Below, piece after piece: positions 24,357 to 33,362 of a DNA stretch of 42,746 bases. The translations under genes and the position numbers were made by a program. Numbering within the stretch: position 1 is the first letter of the stretch; each line of letters starts with the position of its first letter. Source of the DNA: Carboxylicivirga fragile (GTDB lineage Bacteria; Bacteroidota; Bacteroidia; Bacteroidales; Marinilabiliaceae); NCBI GenBank assembly GCA_025499625.1, contig JAFMVD010000053.1, positions 1-42,746 on the forward strand. Direction: 5' to 3'. The notes under the pieces were generated by a model that saw nothing but the letters and a program-made list of their open reading frames with translations, was not told the DNA's origin and ran no database searches.

Positions 24357-27332
24357 ATGAAATTTTTAAAATATATTTTTATAACACTTCTCGCTTTCAA
24401 TGTTTTCAATGCTAAATCGCAATACTATAGCACCGGTTCCGATCCGGCTAACATAAAGTGGCAGCAAGTAAATAGTCCATTTTTTAAAGTAGTCTTTCCA
24501 GATGACTTTTCACATGAAGCCAAACGTTTCATTGCCATTTTAGATTCTTTGTATCTATATGGTGGACATACTTTAGATCACACACCAAAACCCATTAAAG
24601 TGTTGGTTCACTCACGAACAGCCTACTCAAATGGCTTGGTATCATGGGCTCCCAAACGAATCGAGATATACCCAACTGCCAATCAAAGTGTTTTTTCACA
24701 AGATTACTTGGAGCAACTAGCTATTCATGAATTCAGACATGTTGTTCAGATTGATAAATTAAACAGGGGGTTTACCAAAGTATTAAGCATCCCTTTTGGA
24801 CAACAGGCAATCGGCGCAGTGCTGGGCTTGTACGTACCAATGTGGTTTTTGGAAGGAGATGCCACCCTAACTGAAACAAGCTTATCTAAGTCGGGACGTG
24901 GACGAGTTCCTTCCTTTGAACAAGAAACCAGAGCTCAACTATTGGAGAAAGAACGATACTCCTACGAAAAAGCCTATTTTGGATCCTATAAAAATTTTGT
25001 TCCTAACCATTACAGAATGGGTTACTTGTTCACTGCCGGCGCACGTCAAAAGTATGGCAGTGATGTTTGGGAACGTGCGCTTGAAGAGACGGGCCGTAAA
25101 AGCTGGTCGATAACTCCTTTTAACCGTGGCATTAAAAAAGTGACTGGTAAGAATAAAGTCCCTTTATACCACGAAGTTTTTCAAGATTGGGAAGATCAGT
25201 GGCAAGAAAGAGAACAAAACCTGACAATCAGCAAGGTTAATTATCTTAACATGCGCGACGAGCGCTACAAAAACTATCAATACCCTGTGGTTTCAGAAGA
25301 TAGTTCGATTATCGCAGAGATTAATGGTCCGGGTGAAGTGAGGCACTTTATTAAATTAGATCCTCATTCGAAAGAAGAAACAAAACTATTAACGATTGGA
25401 AGAAAAGCCCAAGAACCATTTTCGTATAGCAATGGCCTATTGTGTTGGACCGAATTGGAACAACATCCCAGATGGGAAAACCAACACTTCTCCGTTATTC
25501 GAACTTATGATCTAACTAGTAAAACTCAACAAAAAATAACTCAGAACAGTCGCTATTTTGCACCTTCACTTTCACCAAGCGCTGAACGCCTGGCTGTGGT
25601 TCATATTACCAACGACAACTTAAGAAGCATACACATATTGTCGACTAAAGATGGAAGCCTACTAACAACAATTGCTTCTCCAAATAACGATCACATCCTT
25701 ACTCCTTCGTGGAGCGCCAATGGCCAACACCTGATTATGGTGCGCTTAACTCCAAAGGGTAAAAAATTAAGTCAATTAAATATTAGCACTAAAGAATGGA
25801 CAGACCTTACTTCACCAGAATTTACAGAAATAGTAGCACCCAAATACATTGGTGATTGGGTATATTTTAGTGGCTCTTGGAACGGCATTGACAATATTTA
25901 CCGTATAAAATCAGATGGCACAGATTTGCAAAAAGTAAGCGAATCACGCTTTGGTGCAACTCAGGTTGCTCAAGGCATAGATAGTAAACACATCCTTTAT
26001 CAGGATTACACTTCGGATGGTTACCAAGTTGCAATGGCAAATTTGGACTCCCTAAATATTCAAGTTTATTCGCCAGAAGTATTTCCGAACGAAGCCTTGA
26101 TCAATCAACTTCAGGATGATGAGTTAGGCTTGCCTAATTTGAAAAACTTGCCAACTGAGGACTACACAGTTAAAAAATACTCAAAATGGAACTTGTTTAA
26201 TTTCCACAGCTGGGCGCCAGCCTTCTTAAATATTGATGATGCAACAATTTCTCCAGGTGCCTTTGTGACATCACAAAACCTTTTGAGCTCAACTTTTACA
26301 ACAATTGGTTACAATGCAGATAGTCAACTTTCACGCGAAAAATACTATTTCAAAATATCACATCGTGCCTGGTGGCCAGTTATTGATTTTGAAGTGAAAG
26401 CGGGTGATGAGAAGTATAAATTAGAAGGGCTTGTTATAAATGAACCTGATTCTTTCTATATTCAGATTAACGACAAAGAAACTCACCTACATCTTAAAAC
26501 TGAAATTAATCTACCCCTTAATTTGACACGCGGTAAATGGCAAAGACGTATCCAACCATCCATTGCGGCAAGTTATCAACTTACTGGTAGTATTGAATAT
26601 CTACACACACCTATCAAGGACAAACAACTAGTTATAAATGAGCAGACGACACGTACAACTAAAAAATCTGAGATCAGATCCATAGATTATGGACTTTTTT
26701 TATACAATCTGCATACAGCCTCTCAACGTGATATTTCAAGCAGGTGGGGACAAGTTGTGGAACTATCGTATCGCCACACGCCCTTTGGAGGCATGAACTT
26801 TGGTAGTATAATTGGTCTTCATACCAGAATCTATTTCCCTGGTATTGGTCGCCATCACGCCTTAAAAATTGATAATGATTGGCACAGAAAGAACTACGGA
26901 GAAAAATATAGCAATAATGACACCTACAACTTTCATTACAGTTTCTCCGACTTTGTAAAGTTTCCAAGAGGAATATCTCAAAGGTCGAATACGGAACTTT
27001 ATTCGCTGAAAGCCGATTATACCATGCCAATGATGAATCCAGATTTGAACATACCTGGTTTCATTTATTTAAAGCGCATCACAATGAACTTGTTTTACGA
27101 TTACTCTTATGCCATGCTTGAGCGTCAATTGGTTGACAATGGGCAATGGACTAAAAGTACAAGCAATTATCAATCGATGGGTACAGAGCTAAGAGCAGCA
27201 TTACATCCATTTCGATTCATTTTTCCAATAACTGTGGGTTATCGTTATGCCTATATCCCTGAAAACAAAGATAATTACCATGAGTTCTTATTGAGCATTG
27301 GGCTCTCAGGCGTAGCACTTGGTAATCGTTAA
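24357..27332 (+). CDS. Exported HEXXH metalloprotease-like protein with beta-propeller and barrel
   Basis: The 991-residue protein has a signal peptide (FITLLAFNVFNAKSQ). Residues about 40-290 hold a gluzincin-like segment: HEFRH at 124-128 fits HExxH, and Glu166 in PMWFLEGDA would be the third zinc ligand. Residues about 290-580 contain WD40/TolB-like (PD40) propeller strands such as PSLSPSAERLAVVH and TPSWSANGQHLIMVR. The last 400 residues alternate polar and aromatic residues, contain YRHTPFGGMNFG and end VALGNR, which looks like an outer-membrane barrel. This domain order recurs in Bacteroidota hypothetical proteins, but substrate and role are not established. It is a single gene after an amylase transcribed divergently. 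Confidence 0.75.
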   Translation: MKFLKYIFITLLAFNVFNAKSQYYSTGSDPANIKWQQVNSPFFKVVFPDDFSHEAKRFIAILDSLYLYGGHTLDHTPKPIKVLVHSRTAYSNGLVSWAPKRIEIYPTANQSVFSQDYLEQLAIHEFRHVVQIDKLNRGFTKVLSIPFGQQAIGAVLGLYVPMWFLEGDATLTETSLSKSGRGRVPSFEQETRAQLLEKERYSYEKAYFGSYKNFVPNHYRMGYLFTAGARQKYGSDVWERALEETGRKSWSITPFNRGIKKVTGKNKVPLYHEVFQDWEDQWQEREQNLTISKVNYLNMRDERYKNYQYPVVSEDSSIIAEINGPGEVRHFIKLDPHSKEETKLLTIGRKAQEPFSYSNGLLCWTELEQHPRWENQHFSVIRTYDLTSKTQQKITQNSRYFAPSLSPSAERLAVVHITNDNLRSIHILSTKDGSLLTTIASPNNDHILTPSWSANGQHLIMVRLTPKGKKLSQLNISTKEWTDLTSPEFTEIVAPKYIGDWVYFSGSWNGIDNIYRIKSDGTDLQKVSESRFGATQVAQGIDSKHILYQDYTSDGYQVAMANLDSLNIQVYSPEVFPNEALINQLQDDELGLPNLKNLPTEDYTVKKYSKWNLFNFHSWAPAFLNIDDATISPGAFVTSQNLLSSTFTTIGYNADSQLSREKYYFKISHRAWWPVIDFEVKAGDEKYKLEGLVINEPDSFYIQINDKETHLHLKTEINLPLNLTRGKWQRRIQPSIAASYQLTGSIEYLHTPIKDKQLVINEQTTRTTKKSEIRSIDYGLFLYNLHTASQRDISSRWGQVVELSYRHTPFGGMNFGSIIGLHTRIYFPGIGRHHALKIDNDWHRKNYGEKYSNNDTYNFHYSFSDFVKFPRGISQRSNTELYSLKADYTMPMMNPDLNIPGFIYLKRITMNLFYDYSYAMLERQLVDNGQWTKSTSNYQSMGTELRAALHPFRFIFPITVGYRYAYIPENKDNYHEFLLSIGLSGVALGNR

Positions 27333-27465
27333 AGGCTTCACTATAAATTTAAAAAAACTTAAAATCGAGATTATATAGCTTGCTATTTGAACTTTTACTA
27401 ATTACTTGCGTACTACTATTTGAAACTTTTAAATCCAATCATTGGATATCATCAAATGAGTGATT

Positions 27466-28752
27466 ATGAAGTATACCTTGTGGGCTTTTGTGGGCGTTAC
27501 TATTTTAACTTTACTAATTGATTATCTTCTCTTTCGATTAGTAATTCAAAAACGGCAAAAGCAAAGCGCACACTTCTCTTTTCCATTTGGCGCATTTTGG
27601 CATTTCGGCATGACCGCCGTCTTTATTCTGAGTTTTGCAATCCTTTATTTTTTAATACCTCTGGCATCATCATCATCAGTTTATGTGTTTTTTCAATGGA
27701 TGATGACTGTTTACCTGCTTATTTATATACCAAAAACGTTTTACTACCTGAGTTATAAAATTATCGGTCGATTCCATAAGGTCTTAGACAAATTCTCGGA
27801 AGATGGTAAGATTAAAAAAATGAATGATGGCAGGTATCCAACAATCAGCCGTAAAAAATTCTTGAGTCAAGTAGGTATTGTTGTAGCATCAGCACCTTTT
27901 ATATCCCTCTTATTTGGTGTGATTAAAGGGCGTTTTTCCTTCGCTAAAAAATACACAAAATTATCGTTCCCAAATTTACCTAATTCATTTGAAGGGCTTA
28001 AAATCGTTCAGATATCTGATTTGCACCTTGGTAGTTTAAATTCAAACTATCGTGAAATGGAAGAAGCGGTTGAATTGATAAATGCAGAGCATCCTGATAT
28101 CATTTGTTTTACCGGCGATTTGGTAAACAACTTCTACGAAGAAACCATTGGATGGGAAAAAGTATTTAGCAAGTTAAAAGCACCTTTGGGTAAATTTTCG
28201 ATTCTTGGCAATCACGATTATGGCGATTACTCAAAATGGCCATCATCAGAAGCTAAAGCCAATAACCTAAAAGGAATTAAGGAAGCACATGGCAGATTGG
28301 GTTTTAAACTACTGAATAACCAATCGTCATTAATAGATATTAATGGAGAAAGCATAGCAATTGCAGGTGTTGAAAACTGGGGACACCCACCATTTCCGAG
28401 ATATGGTAACCTTGAACTAGCAAGCTTGGGAACAGAAAAAGCTCCATTTAAAATGCTATTATCACACGATCCTGATCATTGGGATGCAGAAGTTACAACA
28501 GAGTCTGATTTCGACCTGACCCTAGCTGGTCACACTCATGGCATGCAACTTGGGTTTGAATATAAAGGCTTTCAATGGAGTCCTGCCAAATACAAATTTA
28601 AACGTTGGTCGGGTTTATACAAAGAAGGTCAGCAATACCTCTATGTTAACCGTGGCCTGGGCTATTTAGGAATGCCAGCGCGCGTGGGTATGCCTCCCGA
28701 AATCACTATTATTGAATTAACTAAAGGACCCATTGGCAACGATCCAATGTAA
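27466..28752 (+). CDS. Membrane-anchored metallophosphoesterase
   Basis: The 428-residue protein has three or four N-terminal transmembrane helices (first 110 residues) and a twin-arginine-free linker to a further hydrophobic segment near residue 145. A calcineurin-like phosphoesterase domain follows. Its metal-binding motifs are ISDLHLG, FTGDLVNN, LGNHDYG, LSHDPDHW and LAGHTHGMQLG. Family relatives include YkuE-type phosphodiesterases acting on lipid or wall substrates. The frame opens with GTG at 27460, but the ATG two codons later is the better start. The last codons form part of a terminator stem. Confidence 0.92.
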   Translation: MKYTLWAFVGVTILTLLIDYLLFRLVIQKRQKQSAHFSFPFGAFWHFGMTAVFILSFAILYFLIPLASSSSVYVFFQWMMTVYLLIYIPKTFYYLSYKIIGRFHKVLDKFSEDGKIKKMNDGRYPTISRKKFLSQVGIVVASAPFISLLFGVIKGRFSFAKKYTKLSFPNLPNSFEGLKIVQISDLHLGSLNSNYREMEEAVELINAEHPDIICFTGDLVNNFYEETIGWEKVFSKLKAPLGKFSILGNHDYGDYSKWPSSEAKANNLKGIKEAHGRLGFKLLNNQSSLIDINGESIAIAGVENWGHPPFPRYGNLELASLGTEKAPFKMLLSHDPDHWDAEVTTESDFDLTLAGHTHGMQLGFEYKGFQWSPAKYKFKRWSGLYKEGQQYLYVNRGLGYLGMPARVGMPPEITIIELTKGPIGNDPM

Positions 28753-28780
28753 AAACTACTTTATCACTTTGTAGTTTTAC
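28749..28780. terminator. Terminator hairpin overlapping two convergent stop codons
   Basis: GTAAAAACTAC (28749-28759) pairs with GTAGTTTTAC (28771-28780), with one bulged A. The stem includes the TAA of the phosphoesterase gene (28750-28752) and the loop contains the stop of the VOC gene (28764-28766, read on the minus strand). Confidence 0.65.
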
Positions 28781-29183
28781 CGTCGTACATTTTCGTAAAT
28801 ACCGAATCAACAGGCTCCCATAATTCAATTTTGTTATTCTCAGGATCAAGAATGTGTACAAACTTACCATATTCGAAAGATTCTATCTCATCAAGCACTG
28901 TGACACCAGCAGCTTTCAAATCCTCAACTAGCGACTCAATATCCTCTACCCGATAATTAATCATGAACTCTTTTTCCGATGGTTCAAAATATTTGGTATC
29001 CTTGTCAAAAGGGCTCCATTGCAGATAGGTTTTATCCTTTGGCTCATCCGAACTGCGCGACTCAAATAAGGAACCATATTCGTTACAAACTAAGCCAAGA
29101 TTATCGGCATACCATTTTCGGGTAGCTTCCGGTTTCTCACTTTTAAAAAATATACCACCAACACCAGTTACTTTTTTCTTCAT
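28764..29183 (-). CDS. VOC (glyoxalase/bleomycin-resistance) fold protein
   Basis: The 139-residue protein is a vicinal-oxygen-chelate domain: it opens with TGVGGIFFKSEKPEATRKWYADNLGL, has an INYRVEDIESLVEDLKAAG segment in the middle and ends with ILDPENNKIELWEP, where the glutamate is the usual metal ligand. The size fits a single module pair. The family covers glyoxalases, dioxygenases and drug-binding proteins; the substrate is not recognisable. It is transcribed away from the patatin operon. Confidence 0.9.
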   Translation of the reverse strand: MKKKVTGVGGIFFKSEKPEATRKWYADNLGLVCNEYGSLFESRSSDEPKDKTYLQWSPFDKDTKYFEPSEKEFMINYRVEDIESLVEDLKAAGVTVLDEIESFEYGKFVHILDPENNKIELWEPVDSVFTKMYDGKTTK

Positions 29184-29242
29184 AGCATCAACTTTTTAAT
29201 CTAATAAGAAACGAAGATGAAAAACAATATTCAAGTGTACAA

Positions 29243-30103
29243 TCAAGAATTTAACCAGGTTTTCAATGCTATCATTTGGTCTTCCATCTGCTTAAAACCC
29301 TTTTGGTATAAAACATCTAACTTCTGTGCATCATTCTCAATACGCGAAACATCCATAGGTTCGTTGGGGCGAATAACAAATACCTTCCCTTCAGCTTCAA
29401 GCTTTGCAATTAACCTTAAAGAGGCATTATAATTCTCCGCCCTTTGCAGTATCGCCTTTACCAATTGTGGATATTTTCGATAATACAATCGAAACAGGCT
29501 TTTAAAGCGTATAGTTTTCTTTTTATAATCCGCATTGCGCGTTAAAACAACAATAGCACGTTTGTTCCCATCTTTCAAAGCATAACTTAAAGGTATGGCA
29601 TCACTTATGCCGCCATCCATGTACATTTGATCATTGAATTGAGCCACAGGTGATACAAATGGCAAACTAGATGAAGCAGTAACAGCCTGCATTAATTCAT
29701 CCTTATTTAAATCAGAAACCTTTATGAATTCAGCTTTGCCTGTTAATGCATTGGTGATACCAACCTTAAACACCGTATCAGTTGACAAGGCAGCATCATA
29801 ATTCAAAGGAATAAGCTTGTTAGGGATTTCACCATAAACAAAATCCCAATCAAACAAACTTCCTTTTTTAAAGAAGTTTCGCCAGCTCATATACCGTGGA
29901 TCGGATGTATATTGAAGATTGACTTCTCTGTTACGCTCAAATTGTCTACTAACATAAGAAATTCCGTATGCTGCACCTGCTGACACTCCGATACAATAGG
30001 GCAAGTGCACCTTATGTTTAAGGAGTGCGTCTAATACACCAGAAGTGAACATGGCTCGAAAACCTCCGCCTTCAAGCACCAAAGCAGTTTTACTAATATC
30101 CAT
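29243..30103 (-). CDS. Patatin-like phospholipase
   Basis: The 286-residue protein has the patatin serine/aspartate dyad: an oxyanion loop GGGFRAMFTSG, nucleophile serine in GVSAG, and catalytic aspartate in MDGGISDAIP. It lacks a signal peptide and resembles the YjjU-type cytoplasmic patatins. It should hydrolyse acyl esters of lipids; the natural substrate is unknown. Its ATG overlaps the TAA of the SMR transporter by one base (TAATG), so it is co-translated as the last gene of a three-gene operon. The shared unit of membrane proteins and a lipase suggests membrane-lipid stress, which is inference. Confidence 0.92.
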   Translation of the reverse strand: MDISKTALVLEGGGFRAMFTSGVLDALLKHKVHLPYCIGVSAGAAYGISYVSRQFERNREVNLQYTSDPRYMSWRNFFKKGSLFDWDFVYGEIPNKLIPLNYDAALSTDTVFKVGITNALTGKAEFIKVSDLNKDELMQAVTASSSLPFVSPVAQFNDQMYMDGGISDAIPLSYALKDGNKRAIVVLTRNADYKKKTIRFKSLFRLYYRKYPQLVKAILQRAENYNASLRLIAKLEAEGKVFVIRPNEPMDVSRIENDAQKLDVLYQKGFKQMEDQMIALKTWLNS

Positions 30104-30429
30104 TAATTACTTACAAACTTTAATCCTACAATAGAAAAAATAAGCGTTGAGAGAAAAAACAAACGCCAAAAATTGATCGGTTCATTAAACACAAAAACGC
30201 CCATCAAAACCGTACCAACCGCTCCAATACCTGTCCACACCGCATACGCCGTTCCTATGGGCAAAGTTTGTGTTGCTTTAATCAAAAGCAGCATGCTTAT
30301 TACCAAACAAACCACAAAACCACTGTACCACAACAAAGCAATGTTTCCCTGCGACTTTTGAGCTTTACCAAGGCAACTCGCAAACCCAACTTCAAATAAT
30401 CCAGCAATAATTAGTAGTACCCAATTCAT
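30103..30429 (-). CDS. SMR family efflux transporter
   Basis: The 108-residue membrane protein has four predicted helices and the SMR signatures: Glu13 in LFEVGFA (the proton/substrate-binding glutamate), PIGTAYAVWTGIGAVG and a fourth-helix VFNEP start. Members export cationic drugs or, in the Gdx/SugE branch, guanidinium. The sequence looks closer to SugE/Gdx by its N-terminal GLFEVGFASCLGKA, but I cannot separate the branches by eye. It is a single gene, so the dimer would be homomeric. It lies 4 bases after the trhA-like gene and overlaps the patatin gene. Confidence 0.9.
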   Translation of the reverse strand: MNWVLLIIAGLFEVGFASCLGKAQKSQGNIALLWYSGFVVCLVISMLLLIKATQTLPIGTAYAVWTGIGAVGTVLMGVFVFNEPINFWRLFFLSTLIFSIVGLKFVSN

Positions 30430-30433
30430 TCTA

Positions 30434-31072
30434 TTAAATGTAAAGATAGATGGCTAAGAAATGTGAAAATGCCGCAATTAATACGAACACATGAAAGATA
30501 GCATGGTTAAACGGTATTTTTTTAATCGAATACAAAACTGCACCAAGCGTATAAAACAATCCTCCCACAGCCAATAAGCTAAGCGCCTCACCCGATAAAG
30601 CGTTCATCAAAGGTTTAATGATGATTACCACTATCCAACCCAATAACACATAACTAATAGTGGATAGTAACTTAAAACGACCAGTAAAAAATAACTTCAG
30701 CACAATACCCGCAATGGCTAACAACCATACAACGATTAAAATACCATAGCCCCATTTATTAGCCATACCTAAGGCAATAAAAGGCAAATACGATCCTGCT
30801 ATCAATAGGTATATTGCACTGTGATCAAAAACCTTTAATTTCTTTCTCCGATCTAAATCAATCTCTTTATGGTATAGACTTGAAGCAGCAAATAAAGTAA
30901 GGATACACAATCCATATACTAAGTAAACAGTAAAAGCTAAAGTATTTTCGAGCTTAATCGCTTTAATTAAAAGTAGTACCAAGGCCGGTATACCTAATAT
31001 AAAGCCCAAGCTATGAGAATACACATTCCATTTTTCTTCTAATGCGGAGTACGGCAATTTAGTGGTGTTCAT
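30434..31072 (-). CDS. Hemolysin III / PAQR family membrane protein (TrhA-like)
   Basis: The 212-residue, seven-helix membrane protein carries PAQR motifs: ASSLYHKE, FDHSAIYLLIAGSYLPF and HAIFHVFVLIAAFSHF, with the histidines and serine/aspartate predicted to hold a metal. PAQR proteins in bacteria (TrhA) maintain membrane energetics or fluidity and are not proven hemolysins. It is the first gene of the operon with the SMR transporter and patatin. Upstream, the minus strand reads TATCTTTA (31078-31085), one base off the -7 consensus. Confidence 0.92.
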   Translation of the reverse strand: MNTTKLPYSALEEKWNVYSHSLGFILGIPALVLLLIKAIKLENTLAFTVYLVYGLCILTLFAASSLYHKEIDLDRRKKLKVFDHSAIYLLIAGSYLPFIALGMANKWGYGILIVVWLLAIAGIVLKLFFTGRFKLLSTISYVLLGWIVVIIIKPLMNALSGEALSLLAVGGLFYTLGAVLYSIKKIPFNHAIFHVFVLIAAFSHFLAIYLYI

Positions 31073-31156
31073 AAATGTAAAGATATAGTTTCATCCCATA
31101 TTCACGAAATATGAAGCTTTGTTTAGCATTTTGTTTTTCACTAAGACATATCTTTA

Positions 31157-31164
31157 TATTTTTG
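31157..31164 (+). promoter_or_regulatory. -7 promoter box of the symporter-SBP fusion gene
   Basis: TATTTTTG is an exact match to TAnnTTTG, about 32 bases before the ATG at 31196. Confidence 0.55.
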
Positions 31165-31195
31165 TTTACAAATACACATTAAAAGTTACTGCTTA

Positions 31196-33340
31196 ATGAG
31201 TCTTTCAAAGAAAATTCTAATTGGTCTATTTACAGGAGTTTTAACCGGCTTATTCTTTGGTGAGCATTGCTTCTTCTTCTCCTATATTGGTGATGGCTTC
31301 ATCGGATTGCTTCAAATGACGGTATTACCTTATATCATCGTGAACATAGTTGCCAACCTCGGTCGCATGTCAATGAGTGATGGTAAAAAAATGGTATTCA
31401 ACGGACTTAAAGTACTTTTACTTTTATTGGGTATAGGTGTTATCGCCTTGATAATTTTACCACTAGGATTACCCCAATGGACTGCATCTTCCTTCTTTAA
31501 GCCTTCAGTTGTTGCTGTAGAACCACAGATGGATTTTCTAAAAACCTACATCCCTTCGAATCCTTTTGAATCGATGGCCAACAGTGTTGTACCTGCAATT
31601 GTAATATTCAGCATCTTTCTTGGCATTGGCCTCTCAAGACTAAAGGATAAAGAAGTTATACTTAAAAGCCTGGATGTGTTTGGGGATGGACTAAACCAGA
31701 TTAATAAAATGGTGGTTCAAATGACACCCTATGGTGTTTTTGCCATCGCTGCATACAACGCTGGTAACATGACCATGGACGAAATACAGCGACTACATGC
31801 CTATATTATTATTTATACAGTTGCCGTTTTAGTTTTTGGCTTTTATTGGATTCCGCTGCTCATTTCGTCCTTGACTGATGTTTCACCCAAAGCTCTTTTT
31901 AAAGCGACTAAACCAACCCTACTTACAATATTTGCAACATCGAAAATAATTATTGTACTACCCCAGTTAATTGAAGATATAAAAACTGTTTTACTTCCAA
32001 AATACAGTAAGAATGAGGAAATGGCAGCAAAAACGGAAATAATGATGCCGCTCTCTTATCCCTTCCCAAACCTTGGTACTTTCGTCATTTTTGTGTTCGT
32101 TCCTTTTATTGGTTGGTACATGGGTAATAGCTTTAGTATCGAAGAGAATTTTGTATATGTAGGCTCAACATTGCTAAGTAGTTTTGTTGCCCCGGTAACA
32201 GGTATCCCATTCATTCTGGATTTGTTAAAGTTACCACAAGAAATGTTTCAACTCTTTGTTATTTCAAGTGTTTACACCGATCGTATAAGAGTTGTATTTG
32301 GTACCATCCATTTACTGGCCTTAACAATTATTACAGTAGTGTGGACCGTTCATGGTTTAAAACCCAAATGGAAAAAACTCATACGAGGCTCAATTATTGG
32401 TGTTATTTTAACGGTATTAAGCCTTCTGGGAACACGTATTTATTTATCGTATACTTTGGGTGAAAGCAAACAATACACCAGTTTTGTTGAAATGGATTTC
32501 ACGAATGACTACAAAGCAGCTAAAGTTAAAACGGTTGAATCTCTTTATACAGATTCGCTGGTGTACTACGCTTCAAACCAACTCGAAAGCATCATTAAAA
32601 GAGGTACAATTAGGATTGGTTATTTGCCCGATCACCTTCCTTTTGCTTTCCGTAATCAGAATGGTAAACTAGTAGGATTTGACGTAGAAATGGCTCATTT
32701 ATTAGCCAAAGAATTAAAGGTTAAAGCCGAGTTTTACAGGATCAATAAAAGCCAAATGCAAAGCTTACTTGAGGAAGATAGAATTGACATTGTCATGTCT
32801 GGCATAATAGTCACTACAGATGTACTTTCTCATTATGCCTTTAGCAAGAGTTACATTGATCAAACATTGGCTTTTATGGTGCCTGACCATATGCGTACTC
32901 AGTTTAGTTCACGTACTACCATCAAAGGACTAGATAGTCTGCGCATTGGATCTGCTCACCCATATTTTGCAAATAAACTGAAACACTATCTTCCTAAAGC
33001 TGATATTATCTCATTAAACTCGCCTCGCGAATATTTTAAGGATAAACACCTAACACTTGATGCTTTACTACTATCTGCTGAAGCTGGGTCGGCATGGACG
33101 GTAATTTATCCCCAGTTTCATGTTTCAATACCTCGACCTGATGTGATAAAAGTGCCTTGTGCCTATCCTCTTCCAATGAATGATGAAAGTTGGAAATTAT
33201 TTATTGATACCTGGATAGAACTTAAGCAAAAAGAAGGAACTACCGATGCACTATTTAAGTATTGGATAGAAGGTGAAGGGGCTGACATAAAAGAACCCCG
33301 ATGGTGCATTGCAAGGGATGTATTGCAGTGGATAGAATAA
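31196..33340 (+). CDS. SLC1-type symporter fused to family 3 solute-binding domain
   Basis: Residues 1-390 resemble the dicarboxylate/amino-acid:cation symporters (GltP/DctA, SDF family): LLQMTVLPYIIVNIVANLGRMS, VVPAIVIFSIFLGIGLS, KMVVQMTPYGVFAIAAY and a TM8-like VYTDRIRVVFG. The region of the usual NMDGT cation motif reads PFPNLGT (289-295), and the serine-rich HP1 tip is FATSKIII (246-253). After a basic loop (LKPKWKKLIRG) an additional helix spans about 399-418. Since canonical members end in the cytoplasm after eight helices, this ninth helix should put the rest outside. Residues 462-690 are a SBP_bac_3 domain (RGTIRIGYLPDHLPFAFR, VGFDVEMAHLLAKEL, DIVMSGIIVT). The protein is probably a periplasmic-receptor-tethered transporter or a sensor; substrate unknown. 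Confidence 0.88.
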   Translation: MSLSKKILIGLFTGVLTGLFFGEHCFFFSYIGDGFIGLLQMTVLPYIIVNIVANLGRMSMSDGKKMVFNGLKVLLLLLGIGVIALIILPLGLPQWTASSFFKPSVVAVEPQMDFLKTYIPSNPFESMANSVVPAIVIFSIFLGIGLSRLKDKEVILKSLDVFGDGLNQINKMVVQMTPYGVFAIAAYNAGNMTMDEIQRLHAYIIIYTVAVLVFGFYWIPLLISSLTDVSPKALFKATKPTLLTIFATSKIIIVLPQLIEDIKTVLLPKYSKNEEMAAKTEIMMPLSYPFPNLGTFVIFVFVPFIGWYMGNSFSIEENFVYVGSTLLSSFVAPVTGIPFILDLLKLPQEMFQLFVISSVYTDRIRVVFGTIHLLALTIITVVWTVHGLKPKWKKLIRGSIIGVILTVLSLLGTRIYLSYTLGESKQYTSFVEMDFTNDYKAAKVKTVESLYTDSLVYYASNQLESIIKRGTIRIGYLPDHLPFAFRNQNGKLVGFDVEMAHLLAKELKVKAEFYRINKSQMQSLLEEDRIDIVMSGIIVTTDVLSHYAFSKSYIDQTLAFMVPDHMRTQFSSRTTIKGLDSLRIGSAHPYFANKLKHYLPKADIISLNSPREYFKDKHLTLDALLLSAEAGSAWTVIYPQFHVSIPRPDVIKVPCAYPLPMNDESWKLFIDTWIELKQKEGTTDALFKYWIEGEGADIKEPRWCIARDVLQWIE

Positions 33341-33362
33341 TAATCTATTTACTCTAAAAATA

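Noticed and set aside
26674-27030. 118-codon minus-strand frame inside the metalloprotease-propeller gene
   Set aside because: It lies completely inside a strongly supported gene and has an atypical composition.
31196-33340. Two separate genes joined by a sequencing error in the symporter-SBP protein
   Set aside because: The frame is uninterrupted over 714 codons and the linker includes a continuous membrane helix, so an accidental join of two genes is unlikely.
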